From the NCBI GenBank assembly GCA_964017045.1, contig OZ024808.1, positions 31,464,013 through 31,528,012 of the forward strand: a stretch of DNA of 64,000 bases, in the 5' to 3' direction. The position numbers were made by a program, and so were the translations under genes. This DNA comes from Omphiscola glabra. Its lineage: Eukaryota > Mollusca > Gastropoda > Lymnaeidae. This document shows positions 1 through 12,198 of the stretch, piece by piece (within the stretch, counting starts at the first letter, position 1; the number at the start of each line of letters is the position of its first letter). The notes beneath the pieces were generated by a model. That model saw nothing but the letters and a program-made list of their open reading frames with translations. It was not told where the DNA came from and made no database searches.

Positions 1-125
1 TGATCATTTGATTTTACTGGCAAACACAGTGTGATCATTGGATTACACTGGCCAACACAGACTGGTCATTTGAATACACTGGCCAACACAGTCTGACCAT
101 TTGATTACACTGGCCAACACAACAT
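1..125. repeat. 36-bp minisatellite
   Basis: Three and a half units with GATTACACTGGCCAACACAG; cut by the window start. Confidence 0.85.
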
Positions 126-227
126 GTGATGTGTCACACATTGCGTGTTGACATGTTTGTTTGAACCACTTGTCAACCCTTTATTTGTGTTAAAATTGAC
201 GTAAAAGCTTAATATTTGTAATTCTCT

Positions 228-309
228 ACCAACCCATTCCTCCCTTGACTTGATCTACCAACCCATTCCTCCCTTGACTTGATCTACCAACCCATTCCTC
301 CCTTGACTG
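228..309. repeat. 29-bp minisatellite, 3 units
   Basis: CTACCAACCCATTCCTCCCT followed by TGACTTGAT, three near-identical units. Confidence 0.9.
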
Positions 310-1030
310 GGAAAAGTTTGTTTACGTTTTGTTTAATCTGACAAATGCTATCCGGTTATTCTTTTTTCGAATTTCTTTCCAAGCTTTGGGAGATGTTTTT
401 ATAAGTTCCTTAACATTTACGAGACGCAGTTTAATTAAATGAGCCTTAAACATTGTATTGTTTATCTCCATGTATTTATTAACATTTATAGCTTTAAGAA
501 GTATTAATTGTGAACTACTTTAAATACTAGTTGAGACTTTTCAGTTAAAACGGTGACCATTTTTAAATACTTTATATTAAATTCACCTTTGTTGTGTGTT
601 TAAGGCTAAATTTGTGGACGACGAATTGACCCACTTTCCGTGATTCTATTGAAATGACACTTGTCACGTTGACTCAATGCCAATGACAAAACATCCTATC
701 AAACAACAACCCGAAAAATCAGTTTTCCTTATTTTGAAGGAGGAAATAGGATGGCACAGATTCCTCGAAATAAAATTCCCGATAACTCTGCGCTGTAAAA
801 ATGGGGTTGAGAGCCTTGGGGGAAGCACTTATTTGGAGATCTTATAAAGTGCGTCACTTGAATGCTTGTTATACTTTCAGCCCCAGCATATACCGTCTTT
901 CGAATCTCATTACCCAAATCCCAATTTCTATCATACTTGAGTAACACAATCCCATGTCATTTTAGAATATTATGCAAAAATATTCTCATCCACATTCCGT
1001 CTGCTATAATTGCTGTTCAATTGATTGATT
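310..1030. other. No recognised feature
   Basis: AT-rich sequence. Short ORFs on both strands have no recognisable domain or splice context. Confidence 0.6.
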
Positions 1031-1034
1031 GGAT

Positions 1035-1450
1035 ACTTCTATAGCGCTGGTATCCATGCTACTCTAGCATGCTCAATGCGCTCTGGTGTCATCAAATCTA
1101 TGAAACAAAAAAGTCTTTAAATGTTTCCTAAATAATTTTCTATCCTTGTCAGTACTCCTCAAAGATGGAGGTAAAATATTCCATAACTTTGGCGCTATCG
1201 CTTCAAAAGAGCGCACTCCGTACAACATTTTTCTGTGTTCATCCACACTGGGAATTTTCAGTAAGGACTGAGTTGAGGAACGCAGGTTCTTTTCGATTAC
1301 ATGTTGATAAAGCAGTTCTTTCAGATATTCTGGTGCAGAGCCTTCTATGCAGCTATACGCCAAGGACAGAATCTTGTGGTCAATGCGCCTACTAATAGGA
1401 ACCTAAAGGAGATCTCGTAGAACTGGGGTGATGTGGTCTGATCTCTTTTT
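1035..1450 (-). mobile_element. CR1-like non-LTR retrotransposon remnant (RT C-terminus)
   Basis: Minus strand. The open part (1363-1073) contains GSAPEYLKELL, RKMLYGVRSFEAIAPKLWN and LKTFLF, typical of the end of CR1/LINE reverse transcriptases. Upstream, ISRRIDHKILSLAYS is in frame but preceded by a TAG where DLLW would be expected, so the element is dead. It is 5' truncated, as is usual for non-LTR copies. Confidence 0.75.
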
Positions 1451-2894
1451 CCGCGAATCAGACTGATTTTTAAGTCCCAATACTCTGTATAAAATGCATG
1501 GAAATATTATTTATATGATTTGTCTCCCATTAGCGGTTCAAATATTCATTTAGAATTTTGTGACCAACGGATTTGACTTTTTCACTTGCCTTGCTTAAAG
1601 TTAATCTAGCTTTTATTTCTATACATTTGATAGTATCCTGGTTTTCAGCATTTGTTACGTATTGAACGTTTGGTAAGTCTCGTAAGATATCTATGTCTGT
1701 CCTGATTGATCGTCGTTATGGTTTGTGTCTGTCCTGGTTGATCGTCTTTACATAGCGGGGGGAGTCAGAACCCTCCAGAACAAAAAAAATCGAGAAATTC
1801 AGTCGCCTGAGTGGATTTATCTATCCATTTAGCATAAAAAAGACGATTCGTGGTGAGCAGAAACTAGGTAAACACATACACTATAACACTTGGTTACACA
1901 TTTTGCATCTAATTCTCGATCGTTTTTTATTGTAAACTTTTGGAATGGGAGAAGCATTATAATTTGTAACTGAAATTACTTGTAAATTTCATTCTGTCAA
2001 GTTTCTGGCTTTGAGGATTTCATTTTTAAATTCAGTTGTTGTCAATGACAACCATGCAATTCTGTCACTTAGCCAGCTGGGGGATGGGTGCTGCAGTTGT
2101 AGCACCCTCCCCCCCTTTTAACCCGAGACCATTTTCAAACTTGGGAGTTGTCTTTTTTTTTTACTTTTGTCAAATAAACACAAATAAAATTCAAACGTTT
2201 TTTTTACCTTCATGGTAATTTCGGAAAAATAAAATGTAACATTACTTAAGAAAACTTCTGAATTTTCCCCCTTGTTCACTAACCATCTTGATTCCCCCTT
2301 TTCCTGTGTTTTTGCGTCTTTTTGTAGAGCACCCTTCACTTCCTGTGTGTTTTACTTGATAAAACTTCTCGGGGTACTTCTTTGTACCTTATCTGTATTT
2401 CATGCCAGGGCGAATGTAAATGACAGCTCCACATACTCCATCAATAAGATTTACTTTGATTATCTACATATTACATTGACACTACATTTCACCTGAGGGC
2501 ATACTTTAATTTTATATAGTTGTTCATGTTGTTTCTAACCGACACGATCATTGTTTTCTTCCGTCCATTACAAGTTGTTCTGTGCTAGCGCGTATTCTAC
2601 CAAAAGACAACACAAGAGAATATCAAAACAACGGCAACACCTTATTGCAGTGATGTAAACAGGCCAAAGTCTTTGGATTGCTACATTTAACGCTTCGGTG
2701 TTGTTACCCAAGCGCTTTGAATTCATTATGTGAAAGGAAATCTGTTCGGAATTTGCAGCCGGAAATTCTGGAAGAGGTCAAAAGTTCAGCAGAATCATCA
2801 ATCAATAGCGTTGAAGTCCTAATCAAGAGAAAGGAAATACTCTTATTTTTCTGGTGGCCAGGTTAAGGATACTCAATGTTTTTATATATAATAA
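1451..2894. other. No recognised feature
   Basis: Low-complexity T-rich patches (2150-2210) and short ORFs only. A CTGTCCTG.TTGATCGTC motif is repeated twice at 1696-1746. Confidence 0.6.
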
Positions 2895-3130
2895 AATATG
2901 TCTTCTATTTAATGGTGACCAGGTCGAGGACAATCAATGCGTCTATGGTTCTATGGTGACCCGGTTTAGGACAATCAATGCTTCTATGGTTCTATGGTGA
3001 CCCGGTTTAGGACAATCAATGCTTCTATGGTTCTATGGTGACCCGGTTTAGGACAATCAATGCTTCTATGGTGACCAGGTTGAGGACAATCAATGCTTCT
3101 ATGGTGACCAGGTTGAGGACAATCAATGGT
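2895..3130. repeat. Minisatellite, units of 29-41 bp
   Basis: About seven units around GGACAATCAATGCTTCTATG with GGTGACC.GGTT; some units have an extra TTCTATGG. Confidence 0.9.
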
Positions 3131-3474
3131 ATTCCAATAAGTCATCTAAACCCTATATAGGCCTAAAACTCAATTTTGGAAAAAAAAATTTTGAACCCAA
3201 TTGTTGATTATGTTTTGTCTGGAGTCGCAAAGCATTTCCAGCGTATACAATTACGTTTAAGCATTTAAATTGACACATCGCGTATGAAGCTGAAATGAGA
3301 AGTTCTTGCACTTTCTTTCCCAAGAAATATAGTTCTGATGTTTCTGAAACTGAAATATATCTTCCATTTTGAACTAATTCGTCCTGCACACTTTGTAGCT
3401 TAATCTTCATTGAATTTAAAGAACAAAAATAGAATTAAGTTGCGTGAAATCTTAGTTAAAGATATCATTGCAAT

Positions 3475-4195
3475 GGGTGTGTTTTGTGAAATATCATTAA
3501 CTATTGCAAACCCAGTATGGATATTTAGCAAATGATACCATTAACTCTTTCAACCCAGTATGATCATTTAGCCAATCATAACATTAACTCTTTCAAACCC
3601 AGTATGGTCATTTAGCCAACCATAGCATTAACTATTGCAAACCCAGTATGGTCCTGTAGCAACTCATACCATTAACTCTTTTAAACCCAGTATGATCATT
3701 TAGCAACTCATACCATTAACTCTTTCAAACCCAGTATGGTCATTTAGCCAACCATAACATTAACTGTTGCAAATCCAGTATGGTCATTTAGCCAAACATA
3801 ACATTAACTATTGCAAACCCAGTATGGTCATTTAGCCAACCATAACATTAAATGTTGCAAACCAAGTATGATCATTTAGCCAACCATAACATTAACTGTT
3901 GCAAACCAAGTATGTTCATTTAGCCAACCATAACATTAACTGTTGCAAACCCAGTATGATTATTTAGCCAACCATAACATTAACTGTTGCAAACCCAGTA
4001 TAGTCATTTAGCCAACCATAACATTAACTGTTGCAAACCAAGTATGTTCATTTAGCCAACCATAACATTAACTGTTGCAAACCAAGTATGGTCATTTAGC
4101 CAACCATAACATTAAATGTTGCAAACCCAGTATGGTCATTTAGCCAACCATAACATTAACTGTTGCAAATCCAGTATGATCATTTAGCCAACTCG
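3475..4195. repeat. About 42-bp minisatellite, about 17 units
   Basis: Unit contains AACCCAGTATGGTCATTTAG then CCAACCATAACATTAACTG. The left units (3475-3720) are more diverged than the rest. Confidence 0.93.
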
Positions 4196-4946
4196 ACTTA
4201 AAGAAAACATCGTATGAGGTAAATTATGATTCCTTTATCTGGACTTGAGTGTGGAGATGCCTGATCTGTTTCAAAGTTAAATATCTTTAATTGATCGCTA
4301 AATAAAAGACAAGTAAGTTATGAATTTGATAAGGAAAGGAAATGAAAAGCTATGAATTTTCTAAAATAAAGGACAAGAAAAGTTATTGTATAGTGTTGCA
4401 ATTCATTATCACTTGTTTCAATTACACAAAAAAATTTAATAACATTATTTTTTAAATTTGTTGTAGCCGAAAATCTTCTGCACGCTCCTGTTTCTAAGCA
4501 CCGTTAATTCTCAAATAAATTTCTCTTTCAGGTTGAATATCATTATCTCTTCTTTTTTGCTAAGCCCTCTCATGTAATGCAATCTTTAAAAAAATCAAAT
4601 TTCATCTTTCTTCTTTTCTTTTATTCTCTATTCTAATTTTGTTTCGTTTTCTTAAATACTCACGTCTCTTTTTTTAAATTTTAAAATTTTTTTTTTAAAT
4701 AGTCGACACATTGTCAACATTAGAGCACATATCACTGAGGCTTCTTTACAAGTTCCACTTGTTGGAATTATTCATCGGCCATGTTGTTCCATCTAAAGAA
4801 ACAATGATGCTATCTAATTGAAAAATGATATCAAATTCAATTTCAACACAACTTTAAAACGTAACTGAATTATTTGGACAAGACAAATAAAAATGTCAAC
4901 AAGATTATAGAACATTATATTTTGTGGTAATGGCTAAAAAAATTTA
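4196..4946. other. No recognised feature; T-rich
   Basis: Pyrimidine-rich stretch 4530-4690 and otherwise AT-rich sequence without a supportable gene. Confidence 0.6.
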
Positions 4947-5092
4947 CATTGCAACATATCCATACACCATCTTTACATGGACTGCAACATATCCATACAC
5001 CATCTTTACATGGACTGCAACATATCCATACACCATCTTTACATGGACTGCAACATATCCACACACCCAATCTACATGGACTACAAAATGTC
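4947..5092. repeat. 33-bp minisatellite, about 4 units
   Basis: GCAACATATCCATACACCAT then CTTTACATGGACT; 33 bp keeps two frames open, giving short spurious ORFs. Confidence 0.9.
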
Positions 5093-5175
5093 TATCGGGT
5101 AGGAATTTTCTGTATGATACAATACATGAACATGAGTCCCCAAAAAACTCACCCTGCTTAATTTAAGTATATGAC

Positions 5176-5260
5176 GATAGAAAAATTCCATAGTAGAATC
5201 CAAATAGAAAAATTCCATAGTAGATTCCAAATATAAAAATTCCATAGTAGAGTCCAAATA
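5176..5260. repeat. 27-bp minisatellite, 3 units
   Basis: AAAAATTCCATAGTAGA then TCCAAATA, three units. Confidence 0.85.
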
Positions 5261-6095
5261 CAGGCAAAGTACTCAAGACATTGGAATTTTTATTGAATTG
5301 AAAATCAAATTATTTGAATTAATGTGAACATTTTGGTATTGCTTGTTTAATCTTGTATACTTTTTCGTCAGGCGTTATAGTTTAAAATGTGAGTTTTAGA
5401 TGTCAAGTTTTAAATGAAAAATAGAAGTTCATTATTTTGTTTCACCTTTTATTGAAATATTTCCTTATAATATGTTTTTACTCTTCATTGAAAATTTTAC
5501 CCTATACTTTGTCCTTATTGTACATGATTTCACTTATTAAATGGTATATTTGAAGAATTGTTCAATGCTTTGATTTTATTTTCAAAAATGTTTAAAGTAA
5601 TTCTTTACATTTAGAGACAATGTACTTTTATCGGGCGTGGGATGAACAAAATCAAGAACAAAATAAAAAGAAGATTTTTTCAACTTACAAATGATACAAT
5701 CCTAATGTATGCGTGTATTCATCAGACAGTGATTCTCTATAAAAACAAGATATGATTTAACTGCATACTAAGGTGTCAGGTCAGAGTAGCCCTCAAAGTT
5801 ACTTGTGAGGTTTTTCTCTCACTCAGAGGAATAGAGCTGATCACAAAAGGTCTCAACGATCATTATTTTCACAGGCCTGAACTCTGTAATAAAACATTCT
5901 GGCCTTTTACTAAAAGAATTAAATACATAATATGTAAGTTAAGGCTTCAGAGGATGTAAGGATTGAGCTTCACTTACCAAATAACACTGTCTAAGGCCTT
6001 GAGGCTTTTAAAGCCTTTGATTAAAAACTCGCAAATGATGGAATTTTTATGGTAAGATTATAATGACAGAAAAAGCTGCAGCCAGTTTCAATTAA
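5261..6095. other. No recognised feature (3' of lectin gene 1)
   Basis: AT-rich sequence, probably 3' flank of lectin gene 1. Confidence 0.5.
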
Positions 6096-6097
6096 AT

Positions 6098-6375
6098 ATT
6101 GTAGTGCACGCAAGCAAGAAGGCCTATTGTAGGGCACGCAGGGAAGAAGACCTATTGTATGGCACATAGTCGAGAAGACCTACAGTAGTTTACACAGGTA
6201 AGAAGACCTATTTTAAGGGAAACAGATAAGAAGACCTATTGTAGTGCACATATGCAAGAAGTCCTATTGCAGGTCACAAAGTCGAGAAGACCGATTGTAG
6301 TGCACACAGGCAAGAAGACCTATTGTATGGCACACAGACTAGAAGACCTATCGTATGGCACATAGATGTGAAGAC
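6098..6375. repeat. About 31-bp minisatellite, about 9 units, 3' of lectin gene 1
   Basis: Degenerate units around GAAGACCTATTGTA and GGCACACAG, starting about 90 bp past the stop codon of lectin gene 1. Confidence 0.85.
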
Positions 6376-6465
6376 ATATAGTACAATTTTTTTAAAAGTC
6401 TCCCAATAAATAAACCGGCCCAATAAGTTACAAGTATTTAATTAACAAAACTCTTTGTTCTCCTC

Positions 6466-6844
6466 TCAGCAAGGAGAGTTTGATTTCTCACAAATAAATC
6501 GAAGCTGCCGTTCACAGTAATCATCGTCAAGCCAGTTGTTGCAGCCCCTGGCACAGTCTTGTCTACCCGCGGCATTGTCTGGTTGAAAAGATAAGGTCTG
6601 CATCGTCAGTTGGTCAATCTGCCGATGGTCATCTGACCACAAGAATTGGCCCTCCACGTCGATGTCATCCAATCCCATCCAAGTGCAACCAGTGGCCAGG
6701 CTAGAAAAGAGGGCGTACTTTTCCAAGGTTTTTGCCACGTACAGATGTGAGTCCAGACATCGGCACGTGATCGCTGCTTGTGAATAGTTGACGGGGACGT
6801 TAAAGACTGCAGCGAATGTTGTCGTGGTGTTGTAGGAATGTAGA
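6466..6844 (-). CDS. Lectin gene 1 exon 4 (C-type lectin domain)
   Basis: 379 nt from acceptor TGATTTATTTCAG to the TGA at 6466-6468. It holds nearly the whole CTLD: WMGLDD, WSDD, QPD, LDDDYC and FICEK motifs. It ends NSPC-stop, a tail shared with gene 2. There is an additional cysteine (Cys166) just before the WMGL motif where gene 2 has Trp. Confidence 0.85.
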
Positions 6845-9800
6845 CTGAAATAAATCAGGTCAACATTTCTTGATAAACTTTCAAGATACATATATCGAAA
6901 TGGTGATAACATCATTTTTTATTTAAAAAAATAATTGATTGAAAAAATAATCTATTATTTTGTATAATCTTAAAAGCGCTTTTGTCTAATTCTGGTAATT
7001 CCTTTTTTCAAATAATCTTCTTTTTTTCTTCTTTTGTAAACTTGCTAATTCCTTAGACTTCATGCTTTGTAAACTCTCTAATTCTTTAGTCTTCATGCTC
7101 TAATTCAGTGAGTTTATCTAAAAGTTCCCCAGTATTTTTCACTGATTTATAATGAAATTAGCGAGTACTCGGCATGCATTGCAATGCCACTCTAAGAAAT
7201 AAAGTGTTTGTGTTTTAATAATGATTTTTGTAAGTACTTTTTACAAACACATTTTTTTTAACCGTCTGGTGCGTATTCGAATTAGTTAGAAGGTTTTTTG
7301 AAGCGTGAGCAGGCCATACACAGCTGTCCATTTGAGAAGCATGGGTTTTCAAAATTTAGTTTAAACACTTGTAGCGATTCAATAGCTTTTTTTGAATTTA
7401 TATTTATATGGCACATTTATTACATATAAAATAGATGTACTCATTCAGAAACCTATTTAATAAGTCACATACAAAATGAAATCTCACAGTTTTTATTTAA
7501 TTCAATTCGACCCACTAATAAATAGCTTTATTTGAAAATATATTTACATAGCTCATATAAAAAAATAACAAATTTAAGGGCCACGGCCCCAAACATAATA
7601 TTGTAAAATGGTTGTACTGATTCAGAAACCTATTGCAAGCGTGCACACAACAACTCACTGAAGGTTTATCGCAATCAGATGAATGGTATAGGAACGCATA
7701 CGGAAATTATATTTAAATAGCTCATAGCTGAAAAAAATAAATTATGGCCCTTGGTCCAAAACTGATTATTGCAAAATGGTTGTACCAATTCAGAAACCTA
7801 CTAAATTATGTCACAAACAAACGGAAATATCGCTGTTTGTATTTAATTAAATTCCATCAACGTATGCATTGCCTCTGTTTAAAATTATATTTGTATAGTC
7901 CATTAAATAAAAAAACACACATTTAGGGCCCTCAACCCCAAAAGGAATATTGTAAAATGGTTATACTAATTCAGAAAGCTACTTATTATGTCACACACAA
8001 ATTGAAATGTCGCTATTTTTATATGGTTAAAATTTCATCTAACAATGCATTAGTTCTTTTTGAAATTATATTTATATTGCTCATATTAGATGTAAGGAGC
8101 GCCGGCCTGAAATTGAATGTTTTAAAATGATTGTACTAATTTACAAACCTTAGCGGGCCGGCGCATATCAATTCACCAAAGTTTTATCGCAATCGGATGA
8201 ATGGTATATGAACACATATTGAAATTACATTTATATATCTAACATAAAGTGGGAAACGAATTTAGGGCCCCCGGCCACAAACCGTATATTGTAGAATGGT
8301 TGTATTATTTCAGAGACCTACTTATCATGCCACACACAAAGGTTAGCGTCGGTTTTTGTATTTGATAACAATTCTATCCACCCAAGCATTAACTCTGTTT
8401 GAAATTATATTTATATAGTTCATAAAAGAAATAAAAGAATTTAGGGCCCCTGGATAAAATGAAGTATGTTAAAAGAGTTGTAATGACTCAGAAAAATGCC
8501 CGGGTCTGTGGACAACAACTCACTAAAGTTTTATCGCAATTGCATGAATGGTGTAGAAGCGCAAACGGTTTGCAATTATATTTATACAGCTCATATTAGA
8601 AAAAAACGAACATAGGGACCTTGGCTAAAACGGAATATTTTAAAATGGTTGTAATTATTCAGAAACCTTTGAGTCCGTGCTCACAGCATCTCTGCAAAGT
8701 TTTATCGCATTGTGATAAATGGTATAGGAGCTCATACGGAAATAATTTTTACAAAGCTCATTAAAAACAAAAATTAGGGCCAACGGCCAAAAATTGAATA
8801 TTTTAAAAGGGTTGTAATAATTAGAAAAATGCACTGGTATGTGGACAACATATCACCAAAGTTTTATCGCAATCACATGAATGGTGTAGGAGCACATATG
8901 AGACATACATACATACACACATACATACATACATCCATATAGACAGACATTCATTTCTATATATATATAGATACGTATGAAAAATGTAGTGGGTTTTTTA
9001 TTATCTATTTTCGTGAAAGTAATACCACGTTTGGGGGTGGAGAGTATATTTCATGCATATTCGCCCCTATATAAATGAACCTCACAAAGGTTGAAAATTC
9101 TTTGAAAGATTTATTATAGGGCTTTGCTTTAAATGATACATTTGATTTCTCTTAAGGCAGGGGGGAGCGCGGTTGCCCCGTTTCAAAATAGAAAATGTTT
9201 AATCTCTTGCACTTTTTAAAAGATTTTAATGGGACAATTTTTAAATGTTTCCTGCACTCGCACTTCTCCCCCCCCCCCCCACCCCGAAACTTTTTCAGTA
9301 ATAATTGTGACCCCTTTTTGTCCGAACCACTCAAGCAAGTTACCAATGTTAAAGGTTACCTTTCTATTGGTCTAAACTGTTTCGATCGAGCTCTACTTTG
9401 AGTAAAAACTGGTATGCCTAATGGTTATGGTCCATCTGGTGTGCCTAATGGTTATGGTCCAACTAGTGTGCCTAATGGTTATGGCCTAACTAGTGTACCT
9501 AAGGGTTAAGGCCCAACGCTTTACTTACAACGATATAAAGCTTTGTGACGTCAGGCATATTCATTTAAATTATTTTGATACGGCACCTTTTTAAGGGATA
9601 AATTCAAATGCGTCTTCCAGCCCCACACCCCCCCCCCCCCCAGGCGAACAGATATATAAAGTTTAAAAGCTACTTTAATTCTATATATTAATTTTTACAA
9701 ATAAAGCTAAATAAGTTTTTTTTTAAATTCCATTCTAGACTCAGACGCTATTTGATATATAGTACAGACAAGAATAACATGTAAAAGACTGTGCTGAAGC

Positions 9801-12198
9801 CGTTTGAAGGAAATTGTAGAAAACAATAAGATTGGGGTAGGCTTTGTCTATTTCTTTTGCGGCTGGGATCCAAATATTAATAATTAAAAAAAGGCAACCG
9901 CATTTGGTCAACGATTTTAATAAGACCATTTTTAAATGTTAGCGGCCTCAGTTGAGTGATAACTATTGCAATTTATTTACAAGTCCTTTCAGCTATTATA
10001 GTATTTTAGAGTTACGTTAAAATATATCAAACGATTTGTTATAGAGCTCCCTACAGTAATAAAATATATATTTTATGGTGCCGGTTTTATTGATGGACAT
10101 GAGTCAAAGAATCCCGGGACAGCCGGGTATATCAGCTAGTATATATATGATTCAAAGTAATCCCGGGAGTACCGGTTATAACTGGTAGTATATATTTATT
10201 GCTAAACACCCTTTCATATATAAATGATAATTGTCTCAAATCTTTTTCATTTTGTTTGCAGTCATAATTTACAATAGCTGCAAGCCAATGCTAATCAAAG
10301 GTGGCAAATGGGGACGAGGCCTAGATGCCCTACCAATTAATATATATTGATAAATGGGCTACCCGGGTCAAAAAGACGATTTGGCGCCCCTAGACTTGGT
10401 GAAGAAATGGAATGAATTGCTAATAAAGTAATAATTAAAAACGATATCAGAAAAAGAAGAAAGTAATTTAATTTGTTTTTATACTTTGATAATTAAAATA
10501 TGATCTACTAGAACGCCAATGAAACAGAGATGAACTATAATCGAACCTGAACTCTGGGTAACTGTCACAGCTGTCTGTCACATAGAGGTCTCCCTCTTTA
10601 GGAGTAGGTGGCAGCTGGGACGTACTCACACCAGATCCTGGTGTACACAGGAGTGTGATTTTATTGTACATGAAACTATGACATGTCTTTGGGTACCTAT
10701 GGAGATGTGACATGAAACTATGACATGTCTTTGGGTACCTGTGGAGATGTGACATGAAACTATGACATGTCTTTGGGTACCTGTGGAGATGTGACATGAC
10801 ACTATGACATGTCTTTGGGTACCTGTGGAGATGTGACATGAAACTATGACATGTCTTTGGGTACCTGTGGAGATGTGACATGACACTATGACATGTCTTT
10901 GGGTACCTGTGGAGATGTGACATGAAACTATGACATGTCTTTGGGTACCTGCGGAGATGTGACATGAAACTATGAAATGTCTTTGGGTACCTGTGGAGAT
11001 GTGACATGAAACTATGACATGTCTTTGGGTACCTGTGGAGATGTGACATGACACTATGACATGTCTTTGGGTACCTGTGGAGATGTGACATGACACTATG
11101 ACATGTCTTTGGGTACCTGTGGAGATGTGACATGAAACTATGACATGTCTTTGGGTACCTGTGAAGATGTGACATGAAACTATGAAATGTCTTTGGGTAC
11201 CTATGAAGATGTGACATGAAACTATGACATGTCTTTGGGTACCTGTGGAGATGTGACATGAAACTATGACATGTCTTTGGGTACCTGTGGAGATGTGACA
11301 TGACACTATGACATGTCTTTGGGTACCTGTGAATATGTGACATAAAACTATGACATGTCTTTGGGTACCCGTGAAGATGTGACATGAAACTATGACATGT
11401 CTTTGGGTACCTGTGGGAATATGGCATAACGATAGTTTGTTATAAGAGTAACAACATGTTTTGTAGAATCAAATTAATACTAAGTCTCTGATTCAGCCAA
11501 ACTGACATAAGTTCATAAGTCCGAAAATTGATAAAATAGTTCATTGGACACATCACTAATTGGCTGTATAAATTGATAATTGGAAATGATAAGTCTTAGG
11601 GAACTATACAAAATGATAAGTCTTAGTGAACTATACAAAATGATAAGTCTTAGGGAGCTATACAAAGATGATATGAGCTGTTTCAAGATGTGTTTTTTAA
11701 ACATTGTCAATATCATTATGTCTTTGTACAGCTGACATCACAACTTATCTGTGACAACTATAGCATTACCTTTTTGTACAACTGACAGCACAACTTATCT
11801 GTGACGACTCGTTCCAGCCTGGTCCTAACCTCAAAGGTCCACAAGTTGTAGCCAGTTTTTTCTTAAATAAATTCGCCCCAAAACTTGTGTCTTGTCCATG
11901 CAAATGTGTGAACCTATCAAAACCTTAAACAAAATATGTGAAATTCATTTGAAATGTCGAGTTGATTCATTAACTTTTTTTTAAAATTCCATTTAAAAAC
12001 ACATTCAATTTGTCTTATATCCACGCACCAGTCATTACATCCAGTTATCCACTCTTTGTTTCATTAATGAAAAACATATACGTAAATCCAACAATCCACT
12101 AAGATTTCATGGTAATGTCTATAATGATATGAACTCAGATTTAAAACTAGAGATAAATACTCACTGAACATAATGAAGAGTGTTTTTATCAGGAACAT
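6466..12198 (-). CDS. Lectin gene 1: secreted PAN-like + C-type lectin protein (4 exons)
   Basis: Four-exon model: 12165-12198, 11770-11923, 10547-10696, 6466-6844, joining to 717 nt (238 residues plus stop). Junction phases are 1, 2, 2 and fit at every join. Residues 1-12 start a hydrophobic signal peptide. Cys39, 56, 60, 68 and 80 have PAN/apple-like spacing across exons 2-3. Exon 4 is a CTLD: Cys140, WMGLDD at 168-173, QPD at 200-202, LDDDYC at 218-223, Cys231. QPD in the long loop is classically associated with galactose-type binding, but the usual WND is replaced by LDD, so sugar specificity is uncertain. Likely role (family knowledge plus inference): secreted pattern-recognition lectin of innate immunity. 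Intron 2 carries an 18-unit acceptor array, so exon 3 may be longer in some transcripts. The start was chosen because the 34-nt first coding exon matches gene 2 exactly in length and phase and ends at a consensus donor (GTGAGT). Confidence 0.72.
7370..8930. repeat. Degenerate long-unit repeat in intron 3 of lectin gene 1
   Basis: Several diverged units of roughly 150-330 bp share GAAATTATATTTATATAG, a TTAGGGCCC..GGCC box, TTTTAAAATGGTTGTA and AGTTTTATCGCAATC. It ends in an ACAT/ACAC microsatellite. A related fragment lies at 33541-33590. Class unknown; it resembles an interspersed non-coding element inserted or duplicated repeatedly. Confidence 0.7.
8902..8980. repeat. ACAT/ATAG-rich microsatellite
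   Basis: Runs of ACAT then ATAGACAGACATTC and (TA)n; follows directly on the long-unit repeat. Confidence 0.8.
9411..9512. repeat. 24-27-bp minisatellite, about 4 units
   Basis: GTGCCTAATGGTTATGG repeated four times with decay at the right end. Confidence 0.85.
10105..10190 (+). mobile_element. Candidate Helitron-type 3' ends (two in tandem)
   Basis: CCCGG-GACAG-CCGGG hairpin (10113-10127) followed 8 nt later by CTAG-T (10136-10140), the arrangement expected for a Helitron 3' terminus (hairpin, then CTRR, inserted before T). A second diverged copy has a CCCGGGAGTACCGG core (10162-10175) and CTGG-T. No Rep/helicase sequence is seen, so at most non-autonomous ends. Confidence 0.35.
10547..10696 (-). 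CDS. Lectin gene 1 exon 3 (PAN-like, second half, and linker)
   Basis: 150 nt using the innermost acceptor (CTCCATAG/G); all three paralogues give 150 nt for this exon. It encodes YPKTCHSFMYNK, a Pro/Ser-rich linker and DSCDSYPEF, and ends in phase 2 before GTTCGA. Gene 1 has a weaker donor than the GTACAA of genes 2 and 3. Seventeen further acceptor copies lie upstream at 42-bp steps to 11410, all in the same phase. Confidence 0.68.
10670..11427 (-). repeat. 42-bp minisatellite built from the exon-3 acceptor of lectin gene 1
   Basis: Eighteen units of 42 bp. Each contains the intron end CTCCACAG and the start of exon 3 (GTACCCAAAGACATG...). The distance from first to last acceptor is 714 nt, exactly 17 units. 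The exon frame is open throughout (stop-free from 11427 to 10468), encoding repeats of the type RYPKTCHSFMSHLH. One unit (near 11368) has lost the AG. Genes 2 and 3 have the same seed with 1-2 and about 6 units. Confidence 0.9.
11580..11670. repeat. 28-32-bp minisatellite, 3 units
   Basis: AAATGATAAGTCTTAGGGAA then CTATAC, three units, in intron 2 of lectin gene 1. Confidence 0.85.
11770..11923 (-). CDS. Lectin gene 1 exon 2 (PAN-like, first half)
   Basis: 154 nt, with acceptor after a TTTTGTTTAAG tract and donor AAAAAG/GTAATG. It encodes the conserved stretch TTCGP..LGPGWNESS then ISCAVSCTK. Differences from gene 2 exon 2 include several synonymous third-position changes in this frame only, which supports coding. 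A partial, donor-dead duplicate of its 3' end lies just downstream at about 11708-11769. Confidence 0.7.
12165..12198 (-). CDS. Lectin gene 1 exon 1 (signal peptide start)
   Basis: The first coding exon is 34 nt, starts MFLIKTLFIMF and ends in phase 1 before donor GTGAGTATT. It is hydrophobic as expected for a secretion signal. The signal continues into exon 2. Length and phase are identical to gene 2 exon 1. Confidence 0.65.

Noticed and set aside
10468..11427. A free-standing 319-residue gene
   Set aside because: It is exon 3 of lectin gene 1 read through its donor plus the upstream acceptor array; the ORF ends in intron sequence.
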